In this document: one piece after another, positions 51,032-63,479 of the stretch | How positions within the stretch are numbered: the first letter of the stretch is position 1 | How the letters are laid out: each line of letters begins with the position of its first letter | Program-made: the position numbers and the translations under genes | Notes under the pieces: generated by a model | Told to the model about the DNA's origin: nothing | Seen by the model: the letters and a program-made list of their open reading frames with translations, nothing else | Database searches by the model: none | Origin: Rhea pennata | Taxonomy: Eukaryota > Chordata > Aves > Rheiformes > Rheidae | Assembly: GCF_028389875.1 (NCBI RefSeq) | Contig: NW_026907680.1 | Location: forward strand, 1,984,001 to 2,048,000 | DNA: 64,000 nucleotides | Reading direction: 5' to 3'

Positions 51032-53174
51032 ATATGCACCACACGTTTTCAGAAAACCCACCGACCATATCTACTTACACCACTGCCCAACCTGGACTCC
51101 TGCAGGTCTCTCTGTCTCCAAGCATCCCATCTTCCTTCACAGCTCAGAAAGGCAGTTTTATGGAGGACAAATCTTTTAGCCGCTTTCTGCTGAGCCTTCT
51201 CGATGGAGATGTATATGCATACACAAACACAAACACACGGGTACCACTTGCCCTGTCGAAACTTCCTTTTTTCCAGGGAAGCTCCTCTACAGGACTATGT
51301 AAACCAACCAAGAAGACCCTCACTGTCTTCCTGCATCGAGCACAATCAGATAAAGTCTCAAAAGCCAATAAATGACACTGCTCCCAGTCAGCACAGGATG
51401 ACATTCAAAAATGCTAGTGTTAGGCAATAGGTTTGTGGACACGCCAGCAAGTGTTGAAAGCTGTAGAGAAACAAATCACAGTGCTGGGTGAGAAAAAGAT
51501 CCTGGAGCAAAAAGGACCTCTCTGATGATCTCCGTGCTTTGAAATAGGTCCTGTCACAAAGCAGGGACTCCAGAGGAACCAGTTTGCCCTCCTCCTCCGC
51601 CCATACCTTTCCTTTGTCAGAGCCTGGGAAGCACACTGCATACACGAGTGGAAGGCCCATATCTCCAGTGGATCTGAGGAGCTTTCCTTCTCTGACAATA
51701 CCTATGCAGACTCTTCCTGGGCCCTTCTGCGAATGGAGCCATTAGGAGCCACAGTCATCTCAGTGTGGCCGGGGACACTGGTGGGGAGTTCTTGTTTTCT
51801 TCTTGAAATTGTATGAGTAAAGAGAAAAGCAAGAACTCAGTCCCTCCAGGAGAGCTCCTGCTGAAGGTGGCAGCCCAGCATGCCAAGAGGCCCGCTTGCG
51901 TTCTGAGGACATACTTGAAGACCAGGCTGAGAAATTGTGGGCTTTCGCTGAGGACTTTGGCTCCCCAGTATGACTTAAGGCCTTTGTGATGAGTTCCCGT
52001 GCCCTTTTCCGATCCAAATCATGCTCCATACGTGCCCCATACAGGCAGCTGACTCTCTGCTGTGACAAACAAGGTCTGGAGGAAAAAGCCAGCCCAAGAT
52101 GTCTTTCTGCCTTGCTTGCTTCTGGTAGGGATCAATCTTTTCAAACAAACCAAAACCAGAACCTCTCATTCCTCTCCATGTTATAGGCTCCCCAAATAAG
52201 AGCTACAGAAGGACCAAAGCACAGGGAATGGCTGGGCAATAAAGTGCCAGAGGGTATTTGCTGCAGGAGGAGTAAGGCCTCTTGGGGAGTAAATGACCAC
52301 ATCTGAACTTTGCATGCACCGGGGCAGGCTGTGAGCTAACAGCTCTTGGTCAAGAAGGAGAGGCAAGAGAGAGGTCGCTGAAAGCCGCATCTCCTTGCCC
52401 TGCAGAGGTGAGAAGAAGCCCAGCAGAAGTGCTTTGAAGAGGAAGAGAGAAGCCAAGCAAGGAGCCGCATCTGGCCCTGCCACAGGTTGACGGTGTGCTT
52501 TCAGCCCAAGGTGGGGGTGCGCTTCTAAAAGGACCAAGCAGGCAAAGGCTTTGTGTCTCCTGCGTCTGGCTGACGAAGCTCCCAGGCCCCAGGCTGCTGG
52601 AAGAAGACCCTGTTGGGGCAATCAGTGCATTTTTGGCTGTTCTGCACCTACTTGCTGCTGTTCCAGCCTGTGCTGAAACACCATGTGACTGCAGCCAGTG
52701 CTCTCTGCTCCTGCTCTGCAAAGCTGTTGGCCTAAGCCTCTTCACTCCCTCGGCATCCATGGCAAAGCCATCAAAAGACGCCAGCTTCGGATGAGATCAG
52801 TCTAATGCCTCGTGTTTCCCAGCACAGGAGCTCTGGCTTCCTCCGCTTGCTGCTTAGTTTGCAAGAGCAACCTCTTTTTGTCTCTCAGAGTCCTACCTTT
52901 GAAGGGCAGGCTTGTTCCATTTGTCTTCCCCTCAGGGATGGGAGGTGCAAGAGCAGAATCTGGCAGAAAATAGGACGCAAGCACAGAGCTGAGGAATGAG
53001 CCCAAAGACAGCAAAGGCCTCTTCTCCCACTGCGGGCTGCAGCTCTCGGAACCCTGGCCTCAAGTACTTCGTGAGCCGCAGTCTGCAAGCAGAACCTCCG
53101 TGTTTGTGGAGAAAATGGGCACAGGCATCTTGGATGTCTGCAGTCTTCTCCACGGGACTTGCCAGAGTTGATGT

Positions 53175-53617
53175 ACTGCTATGAAGATGGTTAGAAGGCT
53201 GGGTCATCTCTCTAAGGAGGAAAGGCTGTAAGGGCTGCGCTTGTTTAGCCTCCAGAAGAGAAGCCTGAGAGGGGATCTTACCCATGTCTACAAATACCTC
53301 AAGGGAGGGTGTCAAGAGGATGGGAGCGGGCTCTTTTCTGTGGTGCCAAGTGCTAGGAGAAGAGGCAGCGCACACGAACAAGAACACAGGGAGCTCCACC
53401 TGACTCTGAGGAAAAACTTCTTTCTGGTGAGAGTGACCGAGCATTGGGACAGGTTGTCCAGAGAGGTAGTGGAGTTTCCTTCTCTGGAGACATTCAGAGG
53501 CTGCCTGGTGTGATCCTGTGCAGTGTGCTGTAGGTGACCCTGCTTGAGCAGGGGGGCTGGACGAGATGATCTCCAGAGGCACCTTCCAACCTCCACCCTT
53601 CGATGATTCTGTGATGG
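53175..53617 (+). mobile_element. CR1 LINE 3' fragment at the start of the C-block
   Basis: AAGGCTGTAAGGGCTGCGCT, TACAAATACCTCAAGGGAGG, AGGTTGTCCAGAGAGGTAGT and the same 3' end as 14715-14817. Confidence 0.92.
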
Positions 53618-54659
53618 GCGCTTTCTCTCGCAGCTCCTGCTGTGGGGGTAATGGAAAATGTGTGGAGGACAAAGAGGCTAGAAGCTGGTCTGAGGTGCGG
53701 ATCCTTACCGAGGCTTGTCACTCTGCAGAGAGAAGGGGACTGCGTGCTCATGAAGTGCTGATGAAAGTCTCCCTGAGCAGGCGCTCAAGCAAAGCTCCTG
53801 CATTTGCAGATGCGCACGCACCAGATGGAACGATGAAGCCTGGTCCTCCAGAATCGCCATTGCTAGTGAGGGGCCATAGGCTTTGCCCTGACTTGGGCTT
53901 GCTGGAGTGTCAAGGTGGAGCAGAGTGGCACTTGGAGGAGGCTCTCCTTCAGCAGCTTAAAGGCCTGCCAGCTTTCTTGAGCTCCTTTGCCCTTCTGAGC
54001 TGCCTCCCCTGTCGTCCCCCTAGCAGGTCTCTGCAGAAGGGGAAGCCTGCTCGCCTCAAGGCCAGCCTCTGGGCTCTGCTGCCCTCCTTCCTACCTGCCC
54101 TCCGGCTCTGCAACTCCACTAGTTCCTGGGTGCTACAGCCCAGGTGGCCATGGACTCTGCTGGCACGAAGCCTCCGGGGTGGCCGCTTCGCCTTCTGGCC
54201 TGGGGCACCCGCTTTCTTCCCCTCACACCCGCAAAAGCCCAGCACTCAAGGGCACCCAAGACACACACAAGAGCTGGCAGTTCCCTCCCACCACGCAGCC
54301 AGCACTGGGCCCCAGCAAGGGGGGCCCAGGCTCAAGCACTTCCTCCCCTCAGAGGCGTACAGCAGCTTTTTCCTCCTCTCCCCACAGGCCCCCTGCCCCC
54401 AGGACATGCGTTGGCCATGGCATGGCCCTCTCCACGCCTCTCTCCAGCACCAACAAGACGCAGCACACCCCTAGGCCACAGCCACCGCAGCTGCAGCCAA
54501 AGAGCTACAGGACGACCGCGGCGGCGAGCTGCCCTGGCAGCAGCCCCTGAGCCCTGACTCCTCAGCTCTGCTCTTCAGGCCTCCCCAAAGCTCCCACGCT
54601 GCAAACGGACGAGCTCACCACACACCCAGCCAAGAGCCACCCGACTTGGGGCAGTTGGT

Positions 54660-55499
54660 TTAATTCAGCTTCAGAGAACTTCCTGGGTGCTCGCGTGGCT
54701 CACAAGCAGTGCTGCTGCTGCTTCCGTTGTGGCTGCTGCTGTGGCCACTGCCGCTGCCCCTGGGGCTCCCACTGCCGTTGATGCTCTGTCTGACACTGGG
54801 TCTTCGTGTGCCGCTGCCACTGCCAGTGGGGCTGCCGTTGTGTCCAGCTTTGGAGCTTCCACTGCCACTGCTGCTATGAGCGGGTTTCTCGCTGTGTCCA
54901 ACATTGCAGCTCCCACTGTCACTGCCGCTGTGTTTGCCGCTGGCACTTGGGCTGCCGCTGTGCCCGCCACTGGGGCTTCCAGTGACGCTGCCACCGCCAG
55001 TGGATCTGCTGCTGCGTCTGCCACTGGGGCTTCCAGTTCCGCTGCCGATGTGTCCGGCACTGCCACTGCCGCTGCCACTTGGTCTGACAGTGGGGCTTCC
55101 ACTGCCCCTGCCGCTGACACTGGGGCTGCCGCTGTCTCTGACAGTGGGGCTTCCAGTGCCACTGCCACTCTGTCCGGCACTGGCACTGGGGCTGCCGCTT
55201 GGTCTGACACTGGGGCTTCCACTGCCCCTGCCGCTGACACTGGGGCTGCCGCTCTGCCTGCCACCGGGGCTCCCGCTGCCACTGCCACGCTGCCCGCTAC
55301 TGACACTGGGGCTGCCGTTCTCTTTTGCAGTGGGGCTTCCACTGCCGCTGCCTCTGGGTCTCCCGCTGACACTGCCGCTGATACTGCCCCTGCCACTGCT
55401 GCTGCGTCTTCTGCTAAAACTGGCTCTGCTGGGCTCTTTGCCACTGCTGCTGCTCTTTCTTCTGCTTGCCTGTGTCTCTGCACACGGCTCTTCTTCCCC
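54660..55499 (-). CDS. Terminal Ser/Gly-rich repeat exon, C copy (279 aa)
   Basis: The acceptor CCTCCTTGTGCAG opens a 280-codon phase-0 reading frame: GEEEPCAETQASRRKSSSS, then RS- and GSGSPS-type repeats with frequent Arg and His, and the tail CEPREHPGSSLKLN then TAA. Composition suggests a disordered, positively charged tail resembling SR-type regions. That is a compositional statement only, with no homology implied. Confidence 0.5.
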   Translation of the reverse strand, partial: GEEEPCAETQASRRKSSSSGKEPSRASFSRRRSSSGRGSISGSVSGRPRGSGSGSPTAKENGSPSVSSGQRGSGSGSPGGRQSGSPSVSGRGSGSPSVRPSGSPSASAGQSGSGTGSPTVRDSGSPSVSGRGSGSPTVRPSGSGSGSAGHIGSGTGSPSGRRSSRSTGGGSVTGSPSGGHSGSPSASGKHSGSDSGSCNVGHSEKPAHSSSGSGSSKAGHNGSPTGSGSGTRRPSVRQSINGSGSPRGSGSGHSSSHNGSSSSTACEPREHPGSSLKLN

Positions 55500-56194
55500 C
55501 TGCACAAGGAGGCAGAAAGAACAGGCTGTGTTCTGCCCTGCCAGAAAGCCCAGTAAGACTGCAGACTCGTGAGGGCCGGGGATGTTTGCGGGAGCTTCTG
55601 AGGGTGTTGCCAGCCTCACCGTCATGGGACAGGGGAGCTTGTTTGGACACAGCTCATCAGCCCGTGGCAGAGGCTGCTGGTACCAGGACTGGCAGGTACC
55701 TGTGTCGTCTTGGCTTCAGCGGTCAGGGAGAGCTTTGCAAAGGGGCACACCAACGCTGGAAGCATCCCTTTGCGCTCAGCTGCTCAGATCTTGCAGGTGC
55801 CACTGTTGGAGGCCATTCTCAGCACTCAACAGCTGCCCCCTTGGCTGGAAGGCAAGGCTGAGCCCAGGCCAGCCCTGTGGCTTGCTCACGGGGCAATGGG
55901 GTTGCACCTTGTCTCTCTCGCTCGGCCTCCGAGCCCTCCTGCTTCTCTCCTCCCCTACTCCCTCAACCCTGCTCCCATTTGCAGAAACAGCCCTTCAGCT
56001 CCACAGCAGTGCTGGGCTTTTGCTGGGGGCTGCAGAGAGGGACTTAGTGACAGGCTTTAAGCCACATCAAGCCCATGTCAGGAAAAGTCACAGCACGCTC
56101 TAGGCAGCACAGTGGCTCCGGGATTACAAGTGGCACCCCTTGCTGCCTCACTGCCCCTCAGTTCTGCCAGGCTTCTCCTGGAGCTGCCACATAC

Positions 56195-56490
56195 CTGCCC
56201 TGTCTTGCAAGGCCCCTCTTGACTGTCCAGCCCTTCCTCCTCTTCCTCTAGGCAGGAGAAGTAGACCTTCAGGGTCACTTGCTTGTCTTCTCCCAGCTGG
56301 TATTGGACGATCTTCTGAATACTGGGCTTTTCTTCAGCCAGATTCTCAGCACCCTCCTGCACCTGCAAGACAACTCCACACTGTGCAATGTGCCCAACTT
56401 CCAAGTCCACTCCGCTGCTCTCCACATGCTCCTCGCCAGCATCCAGGGACTGCAGGACCTTGGCAATCACCAGGCCCCTGGCTCTGACCT
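56195..56490 (-). CDS. Glu-rich penultimate exon, C copy
   Basis: Homologous to 16648-16999 with the same donor and phase and only a few replacements (e.g. AKVLQSLDAGEEHVE). The upstream acceptor seen in A is changed to TGCTG here, so the 5' boundary is uncertain; CCGGCAG|GGTGCC is an alternative. Confidence 0.45.
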
Positions 56491-56589
56491 GGCCTGGGGC
56501 ACCCTGCCGGACAACGGCTGCTGCCACCCCAGCAGCAGAAGAGCAAGGGGCACCGCAACATGTCCCAGGCTTTGTGACCTTCTCCTGAG

Positions 56590-59500
56590 CCTTCCTGCCA
56601 GCACCCTATTGCCCTGAAGGGAAGACCAGCCATGCTGAACATCCCCTTCTCATTCACACCAAGCATCTCAATAATCACACAGCTGAGCAGAAACTCTCCA
56701 TGGTCTCTCACTGAAAACCCCAGCACTACCATGGCCAGAAAAAAAGAGAGGGTCCCAGGGGCTCTGCTGGAGTGTTCGAGGAGGGCGCAGCAGCAAGAGC
56801 TATATTGCAAAACTAGAGCCCAAGCAGTGCCTTTGAAGGCAAGCCCTGGGCCAAGTCAGCCAGGGCTCAGCAGAGCCCATGGGAAGGGCTCTTGTCCCAG
56901 AGAAGAATGCTTCTGCAGACAAAGGAGCTCAGGGAGGAGCACCTACCTGTCTTGCCTTCGGAGCGCTTTCATTCACAGCCCACACAGCTCGCACTCTAGC
57001 GCGTGGCGGTTGTTCCCAGGCGCCTGGGGCCGGCCGTTTGGCAAAACACTCTGGGGTGGTGGAAAACATCCTGCAAATAGGCACCAGGGAGGTGGCATGA
57101 GCCCGGGGAAGCTGGGGAGTTTGGACTCCACGCAGCGCTCCCAAGGGGGGGCACCTGCCTCTGCAGCAGAAGGCAGTTCTGCAGCAGCAGCACGGGGGTT
57201 CCACTGACGGGGATCACATCCACAGACACGGAAATCACCTCCCGCCAAAACACCCACAGCTACACAATGTGCCCGCTGGAGAGCTCCGGGTGCCCACAGC
57301 GAGACTTTCTCTCCAGGCAGCAAGGAGAGCAGCAGGGTCCCCTACAAGGACAGCCTCCAACTCACACCATTACCTGTGTCCTGTCAACTGCATTAGCCAC
57401 TGCTCCGTGGCCCCAAGGACTCGGTGTTCCGGGATGGGCAATGGATTGCTGCTGGGCACCCAGCAACAGAGAAGGAGAAAGGCATGAAGGCAGCCCAGAA
57501 TAAAGCCCTTGTGTGGTGGGAGCCAGCACAGAGTTGGCCAAAGCCCCCCACAGAGCCCACATGAAGGCAGAGCATGCCCGTAGGTCACAGGGACGCTGTC
57601 GCTGGGAAGTCTTGCTCCCAAAGCACTTTCAGAGCAGCCTTCGCCAGCCCTGGCACTGCAGCCCTAACAAACCTGCGCCGAGAAGATGCTCTCTTGCTAA
57701 ACTGGAGGCTAGGGAGCCAACAAATATACTCACGTTGGAAACATATGGCGGCGGGGAGTACGGGCCTGGACATCGAGGGCTTTGGTGGCTGCAAGGATCG
57801 AGTCTCTCATCTCCAGCATCTGCACAGGGGAGAAACACAGGTGAGATGCTGCCAAGAAGAGGATCTTGCTGCTCACAAGGGCAGCCAATGTTTGCACTGT
57901 TCAGAGAAGAAGCTGCCTCTCAGAACAGCAGAAACAACCTTCTCTCTTGCTCACTGCAACCCCTCCATTCTACACAATAGCTGCTCCCTGGACATACAGG
58001 CAAATGGGGAAAAGCTCTGGCAGGCTTTTGTCCAGGGCAAGAGCCAAGAGGCTGATCCAGGAGAGCAGTTCTTGCCTAGGGGAGAGACTGAGGGAGGGCA
58101 GCGCAGGGGAGGGCTGCTGACGAAGATTAAGGGCAATGTGCATGGCAGTCCTGCTAGGGAGGACAGGAGGGTACAGTGGGGGCTGCAGCAGGTCTCTTTT
58201 CCCAGAAGGGAAAATTATTTCTCAGCCTCTGCTCTGACCCTTCCCATGCGCCTTCCTGCAAACACCCTACTGCCCTGAAGGAAAGACCAGTCACACTGAA
58301 CATCCCGTTCTCATTTGCACCCAGCATCTCAATAATCACACAACTGAGCAGAAACTGAATTTTCTATCGCAGAAAGGCTCTGCAGTTCAGAGGCAACCAA
58401 AACTGGGACCCCGGTGCCTCTGCTGGTGTGTTCAAGGAGGGCGCAGCAGCAAGAGCTATATTGCAAACCTGGAGCACAAGCGGTGCCTGTGAAGGCAAGC
58501 CCCGGGCCAAGTCTTGCAAGGTTCAGCAGAGCCCATGGGAAGGGCTCTTGTACAGCCAGCGCCCATAGCACAAGGCCTGGGCAGAGAGCAGGCTGGCACA
58601 TGAAGGGCCTGACTCAATGAGGAGCACTTACCACGCCAGACCTCTGACGGCCCTCGCTCAGAGGACATGCAGCTAGTGCTCGGGCTTCTCTCCGTTCCTT
58701 CTTCCTGCCCGCTGCTGCTGCACTCTGTGCAAAGCACTCTAAGGTGACTGGCACTGGCCTGCAAATACACACCGCGGAGAGGTGATATGAGCACAGGGAG
58801 AGTAGGGTCCCCACCTGGCCCTCACCAGCTTCACACCTGCTCCTGCAGCAGAAGGCAATTCTGCAGCAGAAGCACAGGGCTCCCACTGACTGCGGCCACA
58901 TCAGAGCACCACCTCCCACCAAAACACCTGGGGCTGCACGTCATGCCTGAAGGAGAGCTCCAGGAGCCCAAGGGAGACTCTCTCCAGGCAGTGAGGAGAG
59001 CAGCAGGGTCATCTGCCAGGACAGGCTCCAAGGCACAGCATTACCTGATGTCCTGTCAGCTACATAAGACCTGAACACTCTGTGTTCAGGGATGGGCAAT
59101 AGGTTGTTGCTGGGCACCCAGTGTTGAAGAAGGACAAAGGCATCAAGACAGTCAAGCATTAAGCTCCTGCATAGTGGGAGGCAGCACAGAGCTCTGCAGA
59201 ACCCTCTCCCCACCCACAGAGCCCAGATGAAGGCAGAGCATGCATGCAGGTCACTGGGACCCAGCCGCTTGGAATTTTTGCTCCCAAAGCACTTTCAGAG
59301 CAGCCTGCCCCAGCCCTGGCAATGCAGCCCTAACAAACCTGTGTGGAGAGGCTGCTGCCTTTGTCAGGGAGAGGGGAAAGAAGGAAGGGAAAGTACTCAC
59401 CTTAGGAACATGTTTGGAAGAGGTGCAGGGGACACAATCGGAGCTGCTTTAGTGGCTGTCAGGATTGAATCCCTGTGTATTTTCATCTGCAAAGGTGAGA

Positions 59501-62500
59501 AAGAGAGGTGAGATGCTGCCAAGGAAAGGATCTTGCTGCTGGCAAGGGCAGCCCATGTTTCCATGCTTCAGAGAAGAAGCTGCCTCTCAGAATTGCAGAA
59601 ACAGCCGTTGACCCTTTGCTCTTGCTCACAGCAGCCCCTCCATTCCACACAAGAGCAGCTGCAGGGGAATATGGGCAAAGAGCTAAATGTTCTGGCAGGC
59701 TTTTGTCAAGGGAAGAGCCAAAAGGCTGATCCAGGACAGAACGGAGACATCAAGGGAGGCAAGCGCAGGGGAAGCCAGCTCAGAAGCTTCTCCAGTAGGG
59801 AAGGTTCTTCCCCAGCCTCTGCTCTGAGCCTTCCCGGGAGCCTTCCTGTCAGCACCCTTTTTCCCTGAAGGGAAGCCCAGAAAGGCTGAACATCCCTTTC
59901 CTGCTTGAAACAAGCATCTGAATTATCACAGAGCTGAGCAGAAGCTCTTTACTTTCTATCACAGAAAGGCCCAGCACTTCCAGTGCCACCAGCAGGAGGG
60001 CCACAGAGGCTCTGCTGGTGTGTTCACAGAGAGCAAGGTGCAACACTGTGTGCATTCCAAAACTACATTCACCACCGATGCCTTTGAAGGCAGGACTGGG
60101 CGATGTCGGGCAGGGCTCAGTGAACCCATGGGAAGGGCTCTTGTGAGCCAGCGCCCATAGCACAAGGCTTTTGCAGGAAGCACGCTGGAAAAGAAGGGCC
60201 CCCAGCAGTGACACTTACCGCTCTGGCATTCTCGTCCACTTCATTCCCAGGCCACTCAGTAGGTGCTCCACCTTCTGATGATGGCTTCCTCCTGCCTGGC
60301 ACTGCCTTCTGGGCAGAGCACTCTGGGGTGCCTAGGGGTGGACTGCAAATACACACCGCGGGGAGGTGGCATGAGCACAGGGTCAGTAGGGTCCCCATTT
60401 CAGCCTGACAAGTTGGGCACCTGCTTCTACCGCAGAAGGCAGTTCTGTAGCAGAAGCACGTGGGTCCCACTGACTGGGGTCACATCCACAGGAACGGGGA
60501 TCACCCCCTAACAAAACACCCAGGGCTGCACGTCATGCCTGAAGGAGAGCTCTGGACACAACCACAGTGAAATTTTCTCTCCATGCAGGGAGGCGAGCAG
60601 CAGGGTCATCTGGCAGGACAGGCTCCCAGGCACAGCATTACGCGCTGTGCTGCCGACTACATTAGTCACTGCCCCGTGGCCCCAAGGACTCTGTGTTCCG
60701 GGATGGGCAATGGATTGCTGCTGGGCACCCAGTGACAAAGACAGAGAAAGGCATCAAGGCAGTCCAGAATAAAGCTCTTGCGTGGTGGGAGACAGCATAA
60801 ATCTTGGCTTAGGGCCTCCAACAGACCCTGTATGAAGGCAGAGCATGCGTGCAGGCCACTGGGATGCAGCCGCTGGGAAGTCTTGCTCCCAAAGCACTTT
60901 CAGAGCAGCCTCCCCCAGCCCTGGCACTGCAGCCCTATCACACCTGTGCTGAGAGGCTGCTGCCTTTGTCAGTCAGGGGAAAAGAAGCAAGGCAAAGTAC
61001 TCACGTTGGAAAAATACTTGGAAGAGCACAAGGGGCCTCAGTCTCACTCCTCTGGCTGGCTTTGAGGACTGAGTCCCTCATCTCCAGCATCTGCAAAGGT
61101 GAGAAACACCGGTGAGATGCTGCCAAGGAAAGAATCTTGCTGCTGGCAAAGGCAGCTAAAGTTTCCACTACTCAGAAAAGAAGAAGCTGCCTCTCAGAAA
61201 CTCTGAAATACCCATCATTGTGGCTCACAGCAGCCCCTCCATTCTACACAAGACCAGCTGTAGGAGAATATAGGCAAAAGTCTAAAAGCTCTGGCAGGAT
61301 TATGTCCAGGGCAAGCACAAAGAGGCTAATCCAGCAGAGCATTGGGAAGTCAAGGCAGGCAAGTGCAGGGGAAGGCAGCTCACTAAACTCTAGGGCAATG
61401 TGCAGGGCAGTCCTGCTAGGGAGGATGAGAGAGGGCAGTGGGGGTTACGGCAGCTCTGTTTTCCCAGAAGGGAAGGTTCTTTCTCAGCCTCTGCTCTGAC
61501 CCTTCCCTGTCAGTGCTCTTTTACCCTGAAGGGAAGCCCAGCAAGGCTGAACATCCCTTTCCTGTTTGAACCAAGCATCTGAATAATCACACCGCTGAAC
61601 AGAATCTCTCCATCTGCTATAGCAGAAAGGCCCAGCAGTTCCACGGCCACTAGAGCGAGGGCCCCAGAGGCTCTGCTGGGAGACGTTAATGGAGAGTGAA
61701 GGAGTCATGAGAGATGCACTGCAGAAGTGGAGCACAAGCAGCGCCTTTGACAGCAAAGCCCGGGGACAGTCACGCAGGGCCCAGAGGAACCCATGGGAAG
61801 GGCTCTTGTCCAGCCAGCGCCCACACCACGATGCTTTGGCAGAAAGCAAGCTGCCAAAAGAAGGACCTCCATCAGGAGCACCTACCTCTCTTGAATTCTG
61901 ATAGCCAATCTCAGGCCCGCCAGCTCCCGCTCTGGCCTCTGGCAGCTGCTTCCTCCAGCCCACTAAATCCTCCTTTGCAGAGCTAGGCTGAATTGCTGGC
62001 AGCATGCTGCAAATACACACCGTGGGGAAGTGTGACACAGAGACTCTCCACCACCCAAACACCCAGGGCTGCACAGCGTGCCCGAGGGAAAGCTCTGGGT
62101 GCCCACAGTAGGACTTTTTCTCCAGGCACCAAGGAGAGCAGCAGGGTCAGCTCCAAGGACAGGCTCCAGCACACACCATTACCCACTGTCCTGAGCACTC
62201 CAGTAGCCTCTGCTGTGTGGCCCCCAAGGACAAGCTTTCTTGGAAGCTTCAGAAAGGGAACCGGGAATAACTGCTCTGTCCCTTGCAGTCCTTCCGTCTT
62301 CAGGCACTCATGTCCCTCCTTCCCATCCTCTTCAAAGTGCCCAAACAACTCGTCCTTGCCTCTAAGGGCTGCCTGAGCCATGGCCACACCCTCTCGAGCC
62401 TGCTGCTCGCCACCCCTGACTGCTGCCTGGAAATGACCCTCCTTCCTCCTTGCTGCTGGCAGTCAAAGGAAGGGCATTGCCCAAGGGGAAACCCCACAGC

Positions 62501-62560
62501 TTTGGGGAGATATTCACCCAAGGCATCCTCCCCTCCAGCAGCATTCCCTGCACACCCCTC
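56590..62560 (-). repeat. Tandem array of about 1.65-kb units, C (four units)
   Basis: Unit starts (GMFS..LPFR block) lie at about 56595, 58248, 59845 and 61512, a period of 1597-1667 bp. Each unit has the same order: coiled-coil-like exon, hydrophobic block (e.g. ALLLVALEVLGLSVIESKEL), small MLEMRDS/MKIHRDS exon with a FPT or FL end, and the VRAAVPGLAKAALKVLWEQ block. The unit at 61.5-62.5 kb has an in-frame TAG in its coiled-coil exon and the 60.3-kb unit a TAG from CCTAGG, so some units are degenerate. Confidence 0.7.
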
Positions 62561-62589
62561 TTGCACCTCGCACCAGTTGAGCTTTTCCA

Positions 62590-63475
62590 CTTAGCTCCTC
62601 ACAAGGCCTGACAAGGGCATGCAGACTCTTCCTCAGCCTCCAAAATTGCCCTGAGACACCCAGCCCTGCTCTCCACAGATGAGCAGCATTCTCCTTACTT
62701 TCATCTATGGGCTAGGGGAAAAGGCCCTCCTCTTCCCAAAGGACCAATTACATTGAGTTGCCCAAAGGTCTGGAAGCTGGAAGCAGAGGCAGCGGGGGCA
62801 GAAAGCCAAGAGCAGGCTCTGCCAGGCACTTGCTCTTGTCTGCCCAACCAGCGAGGGAGGCCTAGTCCTCGTGGCAGAGCTTAAAAGGCATTCAGAGCTC
62901 CTCAGGACCTTGTGTCCAAGGGAAACATCACCCTCCAAGACACACAAGGCTACAGGGTCACCCTCCGCCATTCCCCCAAGTGTCTCACCTGCCTCGAGGC
63001 TCTTCCTCCACCGTGCCTTCCTCCACATTGGTAGCCACCACTTTGGATTCAGGCTGCCTCTCTCGCTGGAGGAGGCGCTGGCCAGATACATGCTCTGCAA
63101 TCAGAAGGGAAGAAAACACACAGTCAAGCCAAAGGCTGTGCTTTGGGAATGTGTAGGAGAAACACAGAAGGCAAGGGCAGAACAAATTGCTTTGAAGGTG
63201 GAAGGAAGTCTTGGCACAAGTGAGCAGATTGTCGACTCCCCATCAGGGCTGAGCTGCCTTGCCTCTAGTGCCTCATGCTAGGCGAGCCACGGTGCTGCAG
63301 CCTTGGCTCCAATGCCCTGCCAAGGACCAACAAAAGAGAAGGTGCAAAGCCCAGCCAGGCATCAGCCACTCCATTACCTTCCTTGCTGCTGGCAACATCT
63401 AGTCCCTTCTCCTCTTCCCACGTGGGCTTCACAGCTCCCACAGACGGTCTTGGAGGGGCACTCTCAAGCACATAC
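62590..63475 (-). CDS. 5' exons of the C copy (gene continues in the array)
   Basis: Four candidate exons with consistent phases: 63378-63475 (YVLESAPPRPSVGAVKPTWE.. then DVASSKE), 62989-63094 (HVSGQRLLQRERQPESKVVA.. then EEEPRG), 62752-62776 (FQTFGQLN) and about 62590-62711 (PIDESKENAAHLWRAGLGVS..). Acceptors are TTTACAG, ATTGCAG, TTCCAG and TTTTCCCCTAG; donors are GTAATG, GTGAGA and GTAATT. The end of the last exon is unclear because the A-type donor is not conserved. The acidic and basic character suggests a coiled or disordered N-terminal region. Further 5' exons would lie beyond 64000. Confidence 0.42.
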
Positions 63476-63479
63476 CTGT

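Larger units (their letters stand above)
49612..53105 (-). repeat. Third copy of the exon cluster (T copy)
   Basis: Inverted copy of roughly 21.72-27.17 kb, in the same orientation as the right arm. It carries the CR1 seen in the right arm (50724-51031) but also extends through sequence matching 21.7-22.5 kb that the right arm lacks. It begins at the base after the LTR at 49085-49611. Confidence 0.88.
53515..62900 (-). repeat. C-block: longest copy of the tandem-unit gene family
   Basis: Same orientation and order as the A-block but with four 1.65-kb units instead of two and a terminal exon of 279 residues. Homology to A ends at about 62900, while the gene-like exons continue to at least 63475. 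Confidence 0.8.

Noticed and set aside
56590..62560. CRISPR-like array
   Set aside because: The repeat period is 1.6 kb with exon-like blocks, in a vertebrate context; there is no short repeat-spacer structure.
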